Below, piece after piece: positions 7,615 to 17,000 of a DNA stretch of 25,917 bases; position 1 is the stretch's first letter, and each line of letters starts with the position of its first letter. Origin of the DNA: SHLJ01 sp041618535 (GTDB lineage: Bacteria > Bacteroidota > Bacteroidia > Flavobacteriales > Flavobacteriaceae); assembly GCA_041618535.1 (NCBI GenBank), contig JBFKFP010000021.1, positions 1 through 25,917 of the forward strand, in the 5' to 3' direction. Position numbers and translations under genes: made by a program. The notes below the pieces were generated by a model. The model ran no database searches, was not told where the DNA came from, and saw only the letters and a list, made by a program, of their open reading frames with translations.

Positions 7615-8322
7615 ATGGATAATATGAAACCTGCAAAAGGTTCTATTCCGATAAAGAGATGGTCTGCAGATGACAGGCCACGAGAGAAATTGCTCAATAA
7701 AGGGGCGAGGTTGTTGAGTAACTCTGAACTTTTGGCCTTGTTGATAGGATCGGGCAGCAGGGATGAAACAGCAGTCCAGCTCGGAAAGCGTATAATGGCG
7801 AGTGTAAATAATTCACTTGCGGAATTGAGTAAATTAACACCACAGGAATTAATGCGATTCGATGGAATTGGACAGGCCAAATCGGTGATAATATCGGCGG
7901 CTTTTGAGATCAGCAGGCGACGGGAAAAGGATGCGCATGTACCAAACGAACCCATCAGGTCCAGCACCGATGTTTATGATGTCATGAAGCCCATAATGGC
8001 CGATTTGAATCACGAGGAATTCTGGATATTATACCTGAATAATTCCAATAGGTTAATACAAAAAATACAGTTGAGCAAAGGCGGGATAACCGGAACCCTA
8101 GTTGATGTCAGGTTAGTCCTCAAGCATGCCCTGGATTATCGATCTACAGCCCTCATCCTCGTTCATAACCATCCCTCCGGAACATTAAAACCGAGTTCGG
8201 CCGATAAACACCTGACCGACAAACTTAAAACCGCCTGCTCGAGTATGGATTTAAAGGTTCTGGATCATGTTATCATTGCCGAAAAGGCTTATTTTAGCTT
8301 TGCCGATGAAGGGCTTCTTTGA
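7615..8322 (+). CDS. radC: RadC-family JAB-domain protein
   Basis: The 235-residue protein has the RadC layout: an N-terminal UPF0758 segment (IKRWSADDRPREKLLNKGA), a helix-hairpin-helix-like stretch (LMRFDGIGQAKSVIISAAFE, about 79-98), and a C-terminal JAB/MPN metalloprotease-like domain. The zinc-binding pattern is complete: a Glu in LNHEEFW (134-135), His184-x-His186 in LVHNHPSG, and Asp197 in SSADKHL. The family was named for DNA repair, but that role is not well supported and its activity remains unknown. ATG 7615 is used; a second ATG three codons later is also possible. Its TGA shares one base with the ATG of the DUF7033 gene (TGATG), so the two are probably translationally coupled. 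Confidence 0.9.
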   Translation: MDNMKPAKGSIPIKRWSADDRPREKLLNKGARLLSNSELLALLIGSGSRDETAVQLGKRIMASVNNSLAELSKLTPQELMRFDGIGQAKSVIISAAFEISRRREKDAHVPNEPIRSSTDVYDVMKPIMADLNHEEFWILYLNNSNRLIQKIQLSKGGITGTLVDVRLVLKHALDYRSTALILVHNHPSGTLKPSSADKHLTDKLKTACSSMDLKVLDHVIIAEKAYFSFADEGLL

Positions 8323-9623
8323 TGTTACTTGTATATACCCATAGCATATCTCCCCGTCTGAAATACATCTTTAAACAGGTGTGTACGCGGATACTCAATA
8401 TAAGGGTGGAGTTTACCTCCAAGGTAGAGGCTTTTATATCTCACGATAGCTTGAAGATGTCATATACATTGCAGCCCCTGGGCAGCGAGTTTTTTGTGAG
8501 AAGCCATCAGATTTTGTTCGAACAGGGATTATCAGACGTTGAAATCTCTGTCCAGGAATGGGAGGAGACCAAGTGTTTCTTTCACGTCGGGGATAAAAGC
8601 AGCATTCCCTTCGATATTTTTGCGGCCTCATTTTACTTGCTTAGCCGTTATGAGGAATATCTGCCCCATGTACAGGATGAATTCGGCCGTTTTATGGCAG
8701 AAGACAGCCTCGCTCACCAGCATGGTTTTTTACATCAGCCGGTAGTCGATATCTGGGCCTATAAGTTCCGGGAAGCACTGGCCGATAAATTCCCGGATTA
8801 TAAATTCGAAGAGCGGGCATTCAGGGTCAGGCCGGTTATTGATGTTCCCATGGCATACTATTTCAGTCATAAAGGGACTTTGAGGACCATTGGAGGTACG
8901 TTTAATGACATTTTCCACCTTAAGTTCAAGCGACTGTATCAAAGATATCTTGTGTTGTTCAGTTTCAAAAAAGATCCCTATGACACCTTTAACTGGATCA
9001 TCAACAGACAGCAACAGTGCGACGAAAAATTCAGGGTCTTTTTTCTTATCGGAAACTATTCAACCTATGATAAAAACATCAGCATCAACAGGAAGAAATT
9101 CGTATCACTTATAAAATCGGTGTCAGATTATTGCAAGGTTGGTCTCAAGGCGTCCTTTTTTGCTTTGAGCAATTTCGATATCCTGAAACGCGAGAAGAAC
9201 AAGTTGGAATCGATTATAAAAACCGATCTTGAAATGTCCAGGAATTCCTTTTCCAAGCTCAATCTCCCTGATGCTTACCGTTCCCTGGTTGAATTGGAAA
9301 TAGATGAGGACTACACTATGGGTTATGTCAATGAACCCGGGTTCAGAGCCGGAACATGCACACCTTTTCTCTTTTATGATATAGATTACGAGGTACAGAC
9401 CCCTTTACTGATCAATTCCTATAATATCCTCGATTACATTTTGTTAAAACATGCCTCTTTACTTGATAAAAAAGAGGCTCTTCAGAAAATGATAGATGAA
9501 GTTAAGCGTGTAAATGGTACCTTTGTACCTGTTTTTCACAACTACTCTTTCAGCGATTTTGAGAGATGGCACGGATTTCGTGAATTATTCAATCAAACCC
9601 TAAATTCAATGCATGTTGAATAA
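8322..9623 (+). CDS. DUF7033-type polysaccharide deacetylase-like protein with altered active-site positions
   Basis: The 433-residue protein matches a Bacteroidota family annotated as polysaccharide deacetylase (DUF7033 N-terminal region plus an NodB-like barrel). Supporting segments include PFDIFAASFYLLSRYEEYLP near 96-115, HKGTLRTIGG, DPYDTFNWI, FFLIGNYSTYDKNIS, MGYVNEPGFRAGTCTPF (333-349) and the closing VNGTFVPVFHN. In relatives, as I recall them, the metal-binding histidines lie in GLHPS and SRQHF and a late WHNES motif follows. Here these read GLKAS (274-278), SRNSF (306-310) and FHNYS. Deacetylase activity is therefore questionable. The start is taken at ATG 8322, which overlaps the radC stop; a TTG one codon earlier is less likely. 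It overlaps the nucleotidase gene by 11 bp. No signal peptide is visible, so it is probably cytoplasmic. Confidence 0.78.
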   Translation: MLLVYTHSISPRLKYIFKQVCTRILNIRVEFTSKVEAFISHDSLKMSYTLQPLGSEFFVRSHQILFEQGLSDVEISVQEWEETKCFFHVGDKSSIPFDIFAASFYLLSRYEEYLPHVQDEFGRFMAEDSLAHQHGFLHQPVVDIWAYKFREALADKFPDYKFEERAFRVRPVIDVPMAYYFSHKGTLRTIGGTFNDIFHLKFKRLYQRYLVLFSFKKDPYDTFNWIINRQQQCDEKFRVFFLIGNYSTYDKNISINRKKFVSLIKSVSDYCKVGLKASFFALSNFDILKREKNKLESIIKTDLEMSRNSFSKLNLPDAYRSLVELEIDEDYTMGYVNEPGFRAGTCTPFLFYDIDYEVQTPLLINSYNILDYILLKHASLLDKKEALQKMIDEVKRVNGTFVPVFHNYSFSDFERWHGFRELFNQTLNSMHVE

Positions 9624-10302
9624 CGGACTCAGACATGTTTTTTTCGATCTTGATCACACCCTTTGGGATTTTGATAAGAATTCTGCTCTTACCTTTGAGA
9701 AGATTTTTCATAAGAATGCAATAGAAATAGACCTGGAAAGTTTTCTTGAGATTTATGAGCCATTGAATCTGGCTTATTGGAAGCTATATCGCGAAGACAA
9801 GATAGACAAGCCCTCACTGCGTTTCCGTCGTTTAAATGATACATTTGAAAAGCTCGGCATGCATATAAAAACTTCCATGATTCACAGGTTGTCAGAAGAT
9901 TATATCGATAATCTCACCACCTTCAATTATCTTTTTGAGGGGGCCTTTGAGATCCTCGATTACCTGAAACCAAAATACGAGTTGCATATCATCACCAACG
10001 GGTTCAAGGAAGTTCAGCAAGGGAAACTCAACAAGGCCAACATCGACCATTATTTCAAGACCGTAACAAATTCTGAAATGGTTGGCGCTAAGAAACCAAA
10101 TCCGAAAATATTTAATCATGCCCTGGATATGGCCGGGGCAATGGCCTCAGAAAGCATAATGATAGGTGACAATTACGAGGCCGACATTCTCGGGGCTCTG
10201 GACCAGGGTTTCGATGTGATCTGCTTTAATTATCATAAGGAGAAAATAGATAACGGCATTAAGACCGTTGATAACCTCGTTGAGATCAAGAGGTATTTAT
10301 AA
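9613..10302 (+). CDS. yjjG: YjjG-family noncanonical pyrimidine nucleotidase (HAD superfamily)
   Basis: The 229-residue protein is a cytoplasmic HAD phosphatase with all four motifs. Motif I is FFDLDHTLWDFD (catalytic Asp12 and Asp14). Motif II is IITNG. Motif III is the lysine in GAKKPNPKIF. Motif IV is IGDNYEADILGA. A helical cap lies between motifs I and II. DHTLWDFDKNS after the nucleophile is characteristic of the YjjG group, which removes phosphate from noncanonical pyrimidine nucleoside monophosphates and so protects DNA synthesis. Length is typical. It starts 11 bp inside the DUF7033 gene and is the likely end of the radC unit. Substrate preference is assigned from family only. Confidence 0.87.
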   Translation: MLNNGLRHVFFDLDHTLWDFDKNSALTFEKIFHKNAIEIDLESFLEIYEPLNLAYWKLYREDKIDKPSLRFRRLNDTFEKLGMHIKTSMIHRLSEDYIDNLTTFNYLFEGAFEILDYLKPKYELHIITNGFKEVQQGKLNKANIDHYFKTVTNSEMVGAKKPNPKIFNHALDMAGAMASESIMIGDNYEADILGALDQGFDVICFNYHKEKIDNGIKTVDNLVEIKRYL

Positions 10303-10313
10303 TGACGAAAAAC

Positions 10314-10321
10314 TATATTTG
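10314..10321 (+). promoter_or_regulatory. -7 box upstream of the secreted coiled-coil protein gene
   Basis: TATATTTG at 10314-10321 is an exact TAnnTTTG match, 25 bases before the ATG at 10347. No clear TTG element sits 17-23 bases upstream. The site lies in the 44-bp gap after the nucleotidase gene and suggests that the downstream gene has its own promoter. Confidence 0.5.
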
Positions 10322-10346
10322 TAATCTTTAAAAAGAATGAATTGAA

Positions 10347-11183
10347 ATGAAAAGACTGATTTTATTTTTTCTTGCCCTTAGCTTTGGTCTGCAGTTCGCG
10401 CTTTCCCAGGTTAAATTATCTGATTATAAGTATGTTATTGTTGAAAAGCAATTTCATTTTCAAAATGAACCGAACGAATATAACCTGAACAGGCTGGTTA
10501 AATTCCTGTTCGACAAACATGGTTTTAATGCTATCCTTGAAGGAGAACCCCTGCCTTCTGACCTTAAAGCCAATTATTGCCTGGCAATGACCTCGGAAGT
10601 TAAGGCAACCGGCGCCCTTCGCACAAAAGCCCAGGTTATTTTGAGGGATTGTGAGAACAATGTGGTATATACTTCAGAAGAAGGCTCAACCAAGTTAAAA
10701 GATTTCGACAGAGCTTATGAAATGGCTATCAGGAAGAGCTTTGAGTCCTTTTCCGAATTGGATTATCGTTATATCCCTAATGAAAGGGTTGTATCACAAG
10801 GAAACGATTCTGAAGAAAGCAAGGCCCAGCAGGATGAGATCAAGAAATTGAAAGATGAAATAAAGATCTTGAAGGAGAGCAGGGAAGAGAAAGAAGCCAA
10901 GATTAAGGAGGATGAGAAGGTTACAGATTCTGAAGTTCAAATCAAAAACGGGAAACCATCAATTCCCGTGCTTTTCGCCACAAGGAAAGCCGAGTCTAAC
11001 CAACTTACAGTCTCGGATATTAACAATACGGAACTCATGATCCTTATCCCTTCCGGACGTGAAAACCTGTACCTGGTTAAAGATGCCAATGCCATTGTTT
11101 TTAAGGAGGGGGGTAAATGGTTTCATTCCAAAACTACTGATGATAACCAGCTTGTAAAAGAGATCGACCTTAGATTTCAATAA
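10347..11183 (+). CDS. Secreted/periplasmic protein of unknown function with a charged coiled coil
   Basis: I do not recognise a characterised family. The 278-residue product starts with a signal peptide (KRLILFFLALSFGLQFALSQ, cleavage near 20-21) with no lipobox cysteine. A compact domain of about 120 residues follows (from DYKYVIVEKQFHFQ), with two cysteines (78 and 102) that could pair in the periplasm. Residues 155-192 are a highly charged heptad-like coiled coil (QQDEIKKLKDEIKILKESRE). The C-terminal 70 residues look beta-rich and end in KEIDLRFQ. Similar hypothetical proteins occur in flavobacteria, as I recall, but without known function. It has its own -7 box and its 3' end overlaps the convergent rarA by 7 bp. 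Confidence 0.7.
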   Translation: MKRLILFFLALSFGLQFALSQVKLSDYKYVIVEKQFHFQNEPNEYNLNRLVKFLFDKHGFNAILEGEPLPSDLKANYCLAMTSEVKATGALRTKAQVILRDCENNVVYTSEEGSTKLKDFDRAYEMAIRKSFESFSELDYRYIPNERVVSQGNDSEESKAQQDEIKKLKDEIKILKESREEKEAKIKEDEKVTDSEVQIKNGKPSIPVLFATRKAESNQLTVSDINNTELMILIPSGRENLYLVKDANAIVFKEGGKWFHSKTTDDNQLVKEIDLRFQ

Positions 11184-12454
11184 TCGTATTTATCCTTCCA
11201 TCGGTTTTTAAGGAATTCTTTCATAGCCAGTTCACGCTTGTTATTTCCAGGTTTGTAGAAAGTGGTGTTCGAAATCTCATCGGGTAGAAATTCGTGTTCC
11301 ACAAAACTCCCTTCGTAATCATGGGCATATTGATAGTCTTTGCCGTACCCCAGTTCTTTCATCAGCTTTGTCGGCGCATTCCTGATGGAAAGCGGAACGC
11401 TGAGATCGCCGCTTTTCTGGACGGTTTGCTGAGCAGCCTTAATCGCATTATAGGAGGCGTTGCTCTTTGGCGAACAGGCCAGGTAGGTTGCGCATTGACT
11501 GAGAATGATGCGTGATTCGGGGTAGCCTATGCTGCTTACGGCCTGAAATGTACTATTTGCCAGTACTAATGCATTAGGATTCGCGTTGCCTATATCCTCA
11601 CTGGCCAAAATAAGCATCCGACGGGCTATGAATTTAAGATCTTCTCCTCCCTCAATCATTCTGGCCAGCCAATAAACAGCAGCATTCGGATCACTTCCCC
11701 TGATCGACTTGATGAAGGCGGAAATAATATCGTAATGCTGTTCTCCGGTCTTATCGTAAAGCACGGTATTCTTCTGAACGTGCTGCATGACAGCCTCGTT
11801 GGTTATCATGACCTTTTGCCCACCCAATGCGTTTACTATCAGTTCAAAAGCATTGAGTAATTTGCGCGCATCTCCTCCTGAAAGCCGCAACAGGGCATCG
11901 GTTTCCTTAAGTATGATGGTCTTTCCCGAAAGGACAGGATCGTTTTTCATCGCCCTTTTCAGAAGGGCTTCCAAATCCTTTTTATCAAACACATGAAGCA
12001 CATATACCTGGCAACGGGACAACAAGGCCGGAATGACTTCAAAACTGGGATTCTCGGTTGTTGCTCCTATTAGGGTGATCCAACCTTTTTCCACAGCCTG
12101 TAGCAAGGAATCCTGCTGGGATTTACTGAACCGGTGGATCTCATCAATGAAGAGTATGGGGTTCTGAGTGGTGAACAGGCCGTCACTTTTCTTTGCTTTT
12201 TCAATCACATCCCTGACATCTCTCACACCAGAACTAATCGCACTTAAAGTGTAAAAAGGACGCCCGGTTTCTTCAGCAATGATCTGGGCCAGAGTGGTCT
12301 TTCCGGTTCCTGGTGGACCCCAAAAGATCATGGATGGGATCAAGCCCTGCCTGACATGGGGAATAAGAGCACCTTTCGGACCAACCAAATGGTCCTGGCT
12401 TAGGAATTCATCCAGCGACCTTGGGCGCATTCGTTCTGCCAGGGGTACATTCAT
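11177..12454 (-). CDS. rarA: Replication-associated recombination protein A (RarA/MgsA), AAA+ ATPase
   Basis: RarA is a clamp-loader-like AAA+ ATPase acting at stalled replication forks. The protein begins PLAERMRPRSLDEFLSQDHL, which is diagnostic. It has Walker A GPPGTGKTT (46-54), Walker B ILFIDEIHRF, sensor 1 IGATTENPSF, and the SRC arginine-finger region (ALLSRCQVYVL). The C-terminal clamp-loader and MgsA domains include RGSDPNAAVYWLARMIEGGE and LASEDIGNANP. I place the start at ATG 12454 (425 residues), because homologues begin with this MNVPLAERMRP-like segment. An upstream in-frame codon at 12523 would add 23 unrelated residues. Its stop overlaps the convergent secreted-protein gene by 7 bp; the rhomboid gene diverges from it. 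Confidence 0.93.
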   Translation of the reverse strand: MNVPLAERMRPRSLDEFLSQDHLVGPKGALIPHVRQGLIPSMIFWGPPGTGKTTLAQIIAEETGRPFYTLSAISSGVRDVRDVIEKAKKSDGLFTTQNPILFIDEIHRFSKSQQDSLLQAVEKGWITLIGATTENPSFEVIPALLSRCQVYVLHVFDKKDLEALLKRAMKNDPVLSGKTIILKETDALLRLSGGDARKLLNAFELIVNALGGQKVMITNEAVMQHVQKNTVLYDKTGEQHYDIISAFIKSIRGSDPNAAVYWLARMIEGGEDLKFIARRMLILASEDIGNANPNALVLANSTFQAVSSIGYPESRIILSQCATYLACSPKSNASYNAIKAAQQTVQKSGDLSVPLSIRNAPTKLMKELGYGKDYQYAHDYEGSFVEHEFLPDEISNTTFYKPGNNKRELAMKEFLKNRWKDKYDY

Positions 12455-12543
12455 GTTATAAAAATAAAGGAATTGACTGTTATCTACTGACAATTCAGCA
12501 GGAAAAAGGGAATTGGATAACATTTTGATATATTTAGGCTGTA

Positions 12544-13278
12544 ATGGAGCAGGAACCGTTTAAATTTTCAACCGGGGTTGTGGGCTATCCCGTACTTTTC
12601 GTCCTGATCATATGGATCGTTTTCTGGGCTGAGGTCCGCTTTGGATTTCACCTCAATGATTTGGGTATTTACCCGAGAACGCTATCAGGGTTGAGGGGAA
12701 TCGTATTCAGCCCATTTATCCATTCCGATATGGAGCACCTTTACCACAATTCCATTCCGCTTATGGTTCTTTCTGCAGCAATCTTCTATTTCTACCATAG
12801 GATCTCCTGGAAGATCATCGTCTACGGGATTTTGTTTTCCGGACTTCTAACCTGGTTCATCGGTAGACCGGCAAATCATATCGGCGCCAGCGGACTGATT
12901 TATGTATTGATGAGCTTTACCCTTTTCAAGGGAATCTTTTCACGTAACATGAGACTGATAGCCTTGTCATTTGTGGTGATCTTTCTCTATGGGAGCATGA
13001 TCTGGTATGTATTCCCTGTAAAAGAGCAGATGTCATGGGAAGGCCATTTGTCTGGCCTGATTGTTGGATTTCTGTTCGCGCTATATTTCAGGAAGTCGAT
13101 AGCTCAACCAAAACGTTATTATTGGGAGACCGATGAATATCGAGAGGAAGACGACCCATTCCTCAGGCATTTTGACGAAAATGGAAATTTCATTGAGAAC
13201 CCCGAAGGAATAGATCCTGAAAAAGAGGACGACAAAAACAAGGTGAATTATATTTTCAAGCCTAATGACAAGGACTAA
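12544..13278 (+). CDS. Rhomboid-family intramembrane serine protease
   Basis: The 244-residue protein has about six membrane segments between residues 14 and 183 and a 60-residue, strongly acidic soluble C-terminal tail. The catalytic serine is in GASG (Ser116 in NHIGASGLIY). The catalytic histidine is His168 in EGHLSG. The conserved HxxxN of the fourth rhomboid motif is present as HLYHN (65-69). Both catalytic residues are intact, so it should cleave membrane proteins within the bilayer; its substrate is unknown. The ATG at 12544 is only 7 bases from a near-consensus -7 box (TATATTTA, 12529-12536), so the mRNA leader may be extremely short. The final 4 bp overlap the end of rlmB on the other strand. 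Confidence 0.88.
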   Translation: MEQEPFKFSTGVVGYPVLFVLIIWIVFWAEVRFGFHLNDLGIYPRTLSGLRGIVFSPFIHSDMEHLYHNSIPLMVLSAAIFYFYHRISWKIIVYGILFSGLLTWFIGRPANHIGASGLIYVLMSFTLFKGIFSRNMRLIALSFVVIFLYGSMIWYVFPVKEQMSWEGHLSGLIVGFLFALYFRKSIAQPKRYYWETDEYREEDDPFLRHFDENGNFIENPEGIDPEKEDDKNKVNYIFKPNDKD

Positions 13279-14009
13279 ATCCTCTGCCTCAACACCTCGT
13301 ATAAAATAGCTCCACAGGCAACAGACACATTTAGAGAGCCGATTTCGCCTTTTAATGGCAACTTGGCACGCTCATCAACAAGCTTCAACACAGAAGGCGA
13401 GATCCCTTTTTCCTCAGAGCCCATAATAATGGCGCATGGTTCCTTAAGGTCGAGATCATAAAGAAGGGAATCGGTCTTCTCGGTGGCCGCTATCACTTTA
13501 ATTCCAGATGCCTGGAGATGATAAATAGCATCTTTTATATGATCAACTTTAGAAACCGGAACCTTGAAAATGGCACCGGCACTGGTTTTGATCGTGTCCC
13601 CGCTTATCGAGGCTCCACCACGCTTTGATATGATGATACCATTTACGCCCGTACACTCGGCTGTTCTCACAATAGCTCCGAAGTTTCTCATATCACTTAC
13701 CTGGTCAAGCACAAGGAACAGGGGTGCTACACCTGTTTCAAAGGCATTCATGACAAGATTATCAAGATCCTGGAATTCGACTGGAGCTACCCTTGCAACT
13801 ATACCTTGATGGTTTTTTTTACTTAATCTGTCCAGCTTTTCAATCGGTACGTAAGAAGCAGATATGCCTTCTTTTCGCAACAACCGCTCAAGTTCCTGAA
13901 TGAGTTGACCACGAAGACCTTTCTGGATAAATACCTTATCAAGAGATTTGCCCGATTGAACCGCTTCCATCACAGCCCTGATACCAAAAATCTGTAATTG
14001 CTTGTCCAT
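13275..14009 (-). CDS. rlmB: 23S rRNA (guanosine-2'-O)-methyltransferase RlmB-type, SPOUT family
   Basis: The 244-residue enzyme belongs to the TrmH/SpoU branch of SPOUT methyltransferases. The N-terminal substrate-binding domain starts QIFGIRAVMEAVQSGKSLDK. The catalytic domain has motif 1 (LDQVSDMRNFGAIVRTAECT), motif 2 (IIMGSEEKGIS) and motif 3 (LPLKGEIGSLNVSVACGAIL), which together form the SAM-binding knot. RlmB methylates G2251 of 23S rRNA; a related TrmH-type tRNA or rRNA target cannot be excluded. The ATG lies 3 bp after the stop of the large FG-GAP/UnbV lipoprotein gene, so it is probably the second cistron of that unit. Its TAG overlaps the rhomboid gene's TAA. Confidence 0.9.
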   Translation of the reverse strand: MDKQLQIFGIRAVMEAVQSGKSLDKVFIQKGLRGQLIQELERLLRKEGISASYVPIEKLDRLSKKNHQGIVARVAPVEFQDLDNLVMNAFETGVAPLFLVLDQVSDMRNFGAIVRTAECTGVNGIIISKRGGASISGDTIKTSAGAIFKVPVSKVDHIKDAIYHLQASGIKVIAATEKTDSLLYDLDLKEPCAIIMGSEEKGISPSVLKLVDERAKLPLKGEIGSLNVSVACGAILYEVLRQRI

Positions 14010-14012
14010 GGG

Positions 14013-17000
14013 TTATTCAGTCAGTTTTATCTCGAAACTTTCAACAGGGCCATTATTACAGGCAACAAGAATATATTCTCTTCCATTCATTGATATCTTT
14101 TCTATGGCCTTGGCATCCCCATTTATATATAGCCCTGATATGTCCGGTGTAATCACCTCATAATTGTTCTGCCCGTTTGAGATCAATATCAGACCGTACG
14201 GATTGTCCAATCGCGGCGTCTCGACTTCGGTCTGGAAGATATTGCCAATGACCACAAGGTCTTCAAATCCATCCTTATTCATATCGTAGCTTAAGGCGTC
14301 CAAGGAGGGCATCGATTGTACCATATTCGGTAGTTGGATAATGTCAAAACGGCCTTCGCCCTTGTTCAGAAGCACCACAGACCTGAATTCTGTCGCCTCC
14401 CGTTTATAGGCCGTAAGTATTTTTTCTCCATATATATCCTCCAGTGTTGAATTTGCGAATTCAAAATAACTGGGGATCTTCTCTGAAATAAAAGGCATCT
14501 GCTGCGTTGAACATTCCTTGCCTCTAACCGGTACAAAGACGTCGTTATATTTATAGCTCAATACAACATCATGAGTGCCGTTCTCATCAAAATCATCGGC
14601 ATATACCCGCAATGGCTTTTCAGGTGAAACCTTGAACTTGATATTCTTACCAACATTACCAACATAATAGTCCTTGAGGCCATCGTTATTCATATCGGTT
14701 TCGGTAACATCAAACCACCAGCCCATCAGGCTGTTCAAATCGCTTTGTGCCGAGATATCGCTAAAGCTGCCACCGTTGTTCCTGAACAATCCGATGTGTG
14801 TCCATTCCCCAACAACTATGAAATCATCCCATCCGTCATTATCAAAATCGGTGGTAATGATGGAATTTACCATTCCAAAGTCCTCAAATTCCGGCCCTAC
14901 CGTACCGGTAACATTTCTCAGGGACCCGTTGTTATTCTCATAGATAATGGAAGGTTCATGAAGCGGGTATTTCTGAGGAACGATCCGGTTACCTACTATA
15001 AGATCAAGGTCACCATCTTTATCATAGTCAATTTTTGCCACAGCCTTTCCGCTGATGGTATAATTATCGACCTCTGATGACTCTTTTCTGCTGAATTGAC
15101 CCCTGCCATCATTTAAATAAATACGATCTTGCAGCTGCTTTGCTCTTTCAACAAATTCACTTCCGCCGCTTACAACATAAAGATCCTGATCATTATCCCC
15201 GTCCAGATCAAGAAAAACAGCTGCCATATCCTCATAATCCTTGTCTTTTAGGAATGCAGGAACATTCTTTGGAACAAAGCCATTGGCAGTTTGAATATAA
15301 AGTTGCCCCGACTGGTTCAAAGCTCCGCTTAAATAAAGATCTTCGAGGCCGTCACCATTAACATCCCCCTTCGCGATTCCGGGACCTAAGGTAGATTGTT
15401 TATAAGGAAGCAATACTTCCTTGTAAAAATCGTTGAATTCATTTTCAACATGGGTGAAGTTAATAACTGAACTCTTTGCCAACCACGGATCAGCAGATTC
15501 AGGCTGACTTACCGATTCAATAGCGTCGTTCTCATTAATGGTAAGGGTAGAATTTAATTCTACTTCAGAAATGAGCTGTTGTTTGCCGGATGGCCATCTA
15601 ACAACCACGCTATCTATTTTGTCTGTATCTCCAAGGCCAAAATGAATAGTCGGATCTACCGCAGAGATATATCCACGCACTCGCTTTTCTTCTTTTGTTT
15701 TGACCTTATTTTCGTAAAATACGGTGACCTTGGCAAAGGATTCGGAAAGTTTTCCATTGGGTATTACCTTTAAATAATTTCCTTTATCATTCTCTACAGT
15801 CATGTTCCTGAATAGAAAGCTGTCCATATCCATATTGTTGACCAGAATATCGAGGTCACCATCATTGTCTATGTCGGCATAGACAGCTCCGTTGGAAAAG
15901 GAGGGCTCATTCAGTTCCGACATTGCGGTCACATCTTCGAATTTCAGTTCCCCTTTGTTTTTATAAAGGATATTTGGCAGTTTTTCTGATGGAAGATCGT
16001 TATAGATCTGATCCTTGAGAGCAAGTGGGACATTACCCCCGTATTGTTGGCGGGCCCTGGCTACCTTCATTCTGGAGTCGTTGTCCAGGGCATATCGACG
16101 ATAGCCGTTGGAAACATATACATCTTCAAGTCCGTCATGATTGGTGTCAAAGATGAGTGCGGCCCAGCTCCAGTCGGTTTTTGCCATTCCGGTGAACTGC
16201 GCTACGTTTCCGAAACGGTCATTGACCATATTCAGGTGAACTGAATTAAACATATATTGATACTGCAGCCCAAGATCATCGATCAGAAGGTTAAATCTCG
16301 GTACGTTCATTGAGGCCATTAAGGTCTTTGAACGAATATGGTCACTTGATGCCATATCAAGGACAAAGATGTCTTTAAGGCCATCATTATTGAGGTCGGC
16401 AATATCCAGGCCCATTCCATAGAATGAAACCTGGTTGGTGGATGATTTGATCCGGTCAGTAAATGTTCCATCTCTGTTATTGATATACATGGCATCAGGA
16501 ACATAATAGTCATTCGCTATATAAATGTCCTGCCATCCATCGTCGTTGATATCGCTTACACAAAGGCCAAGTCCGAAGGTGGGCTTTAGCATACCGGCTT
16601 GTTCGGTAATATCGACAAATTTGCCATTCCTATTCTCGTAAAGATGACTCGAATTTTGTTTTAGCAGGTTTTTATTGCTTAGTATCTGGTAGAAACGATC
16701 GGGGTCGGTCCCGTAATAATTATTTTCATTCATCACCACGCAATCGAGGTCACCATCCTTATCGAAATCGAAAAAAGCAGACTGTGTACTTATTCCCGGG
16801 TCATCCAGGCCATATTCCGCTGCTGCTTCATTAAAGGTTAGATCCTTATTATTTATAAGCAGTATATTTTTCCGTTTATCGGAATCATACGGTCCTCCCT
16901 GGGAAATATAGATATCCATCCATCCATCATTATTTATATCGACGAAGGTTATTCCACTGGACCAGTATTTATTCTGATTTATATTTGCGGTGGATGTGAT

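Noticed and set aside
12455..12523. Longer N-terminus for RarA
   Set aside because: The extra 23 residues resemble no RarA start; the recognisable N-terminus begins at the ATG at 12454.
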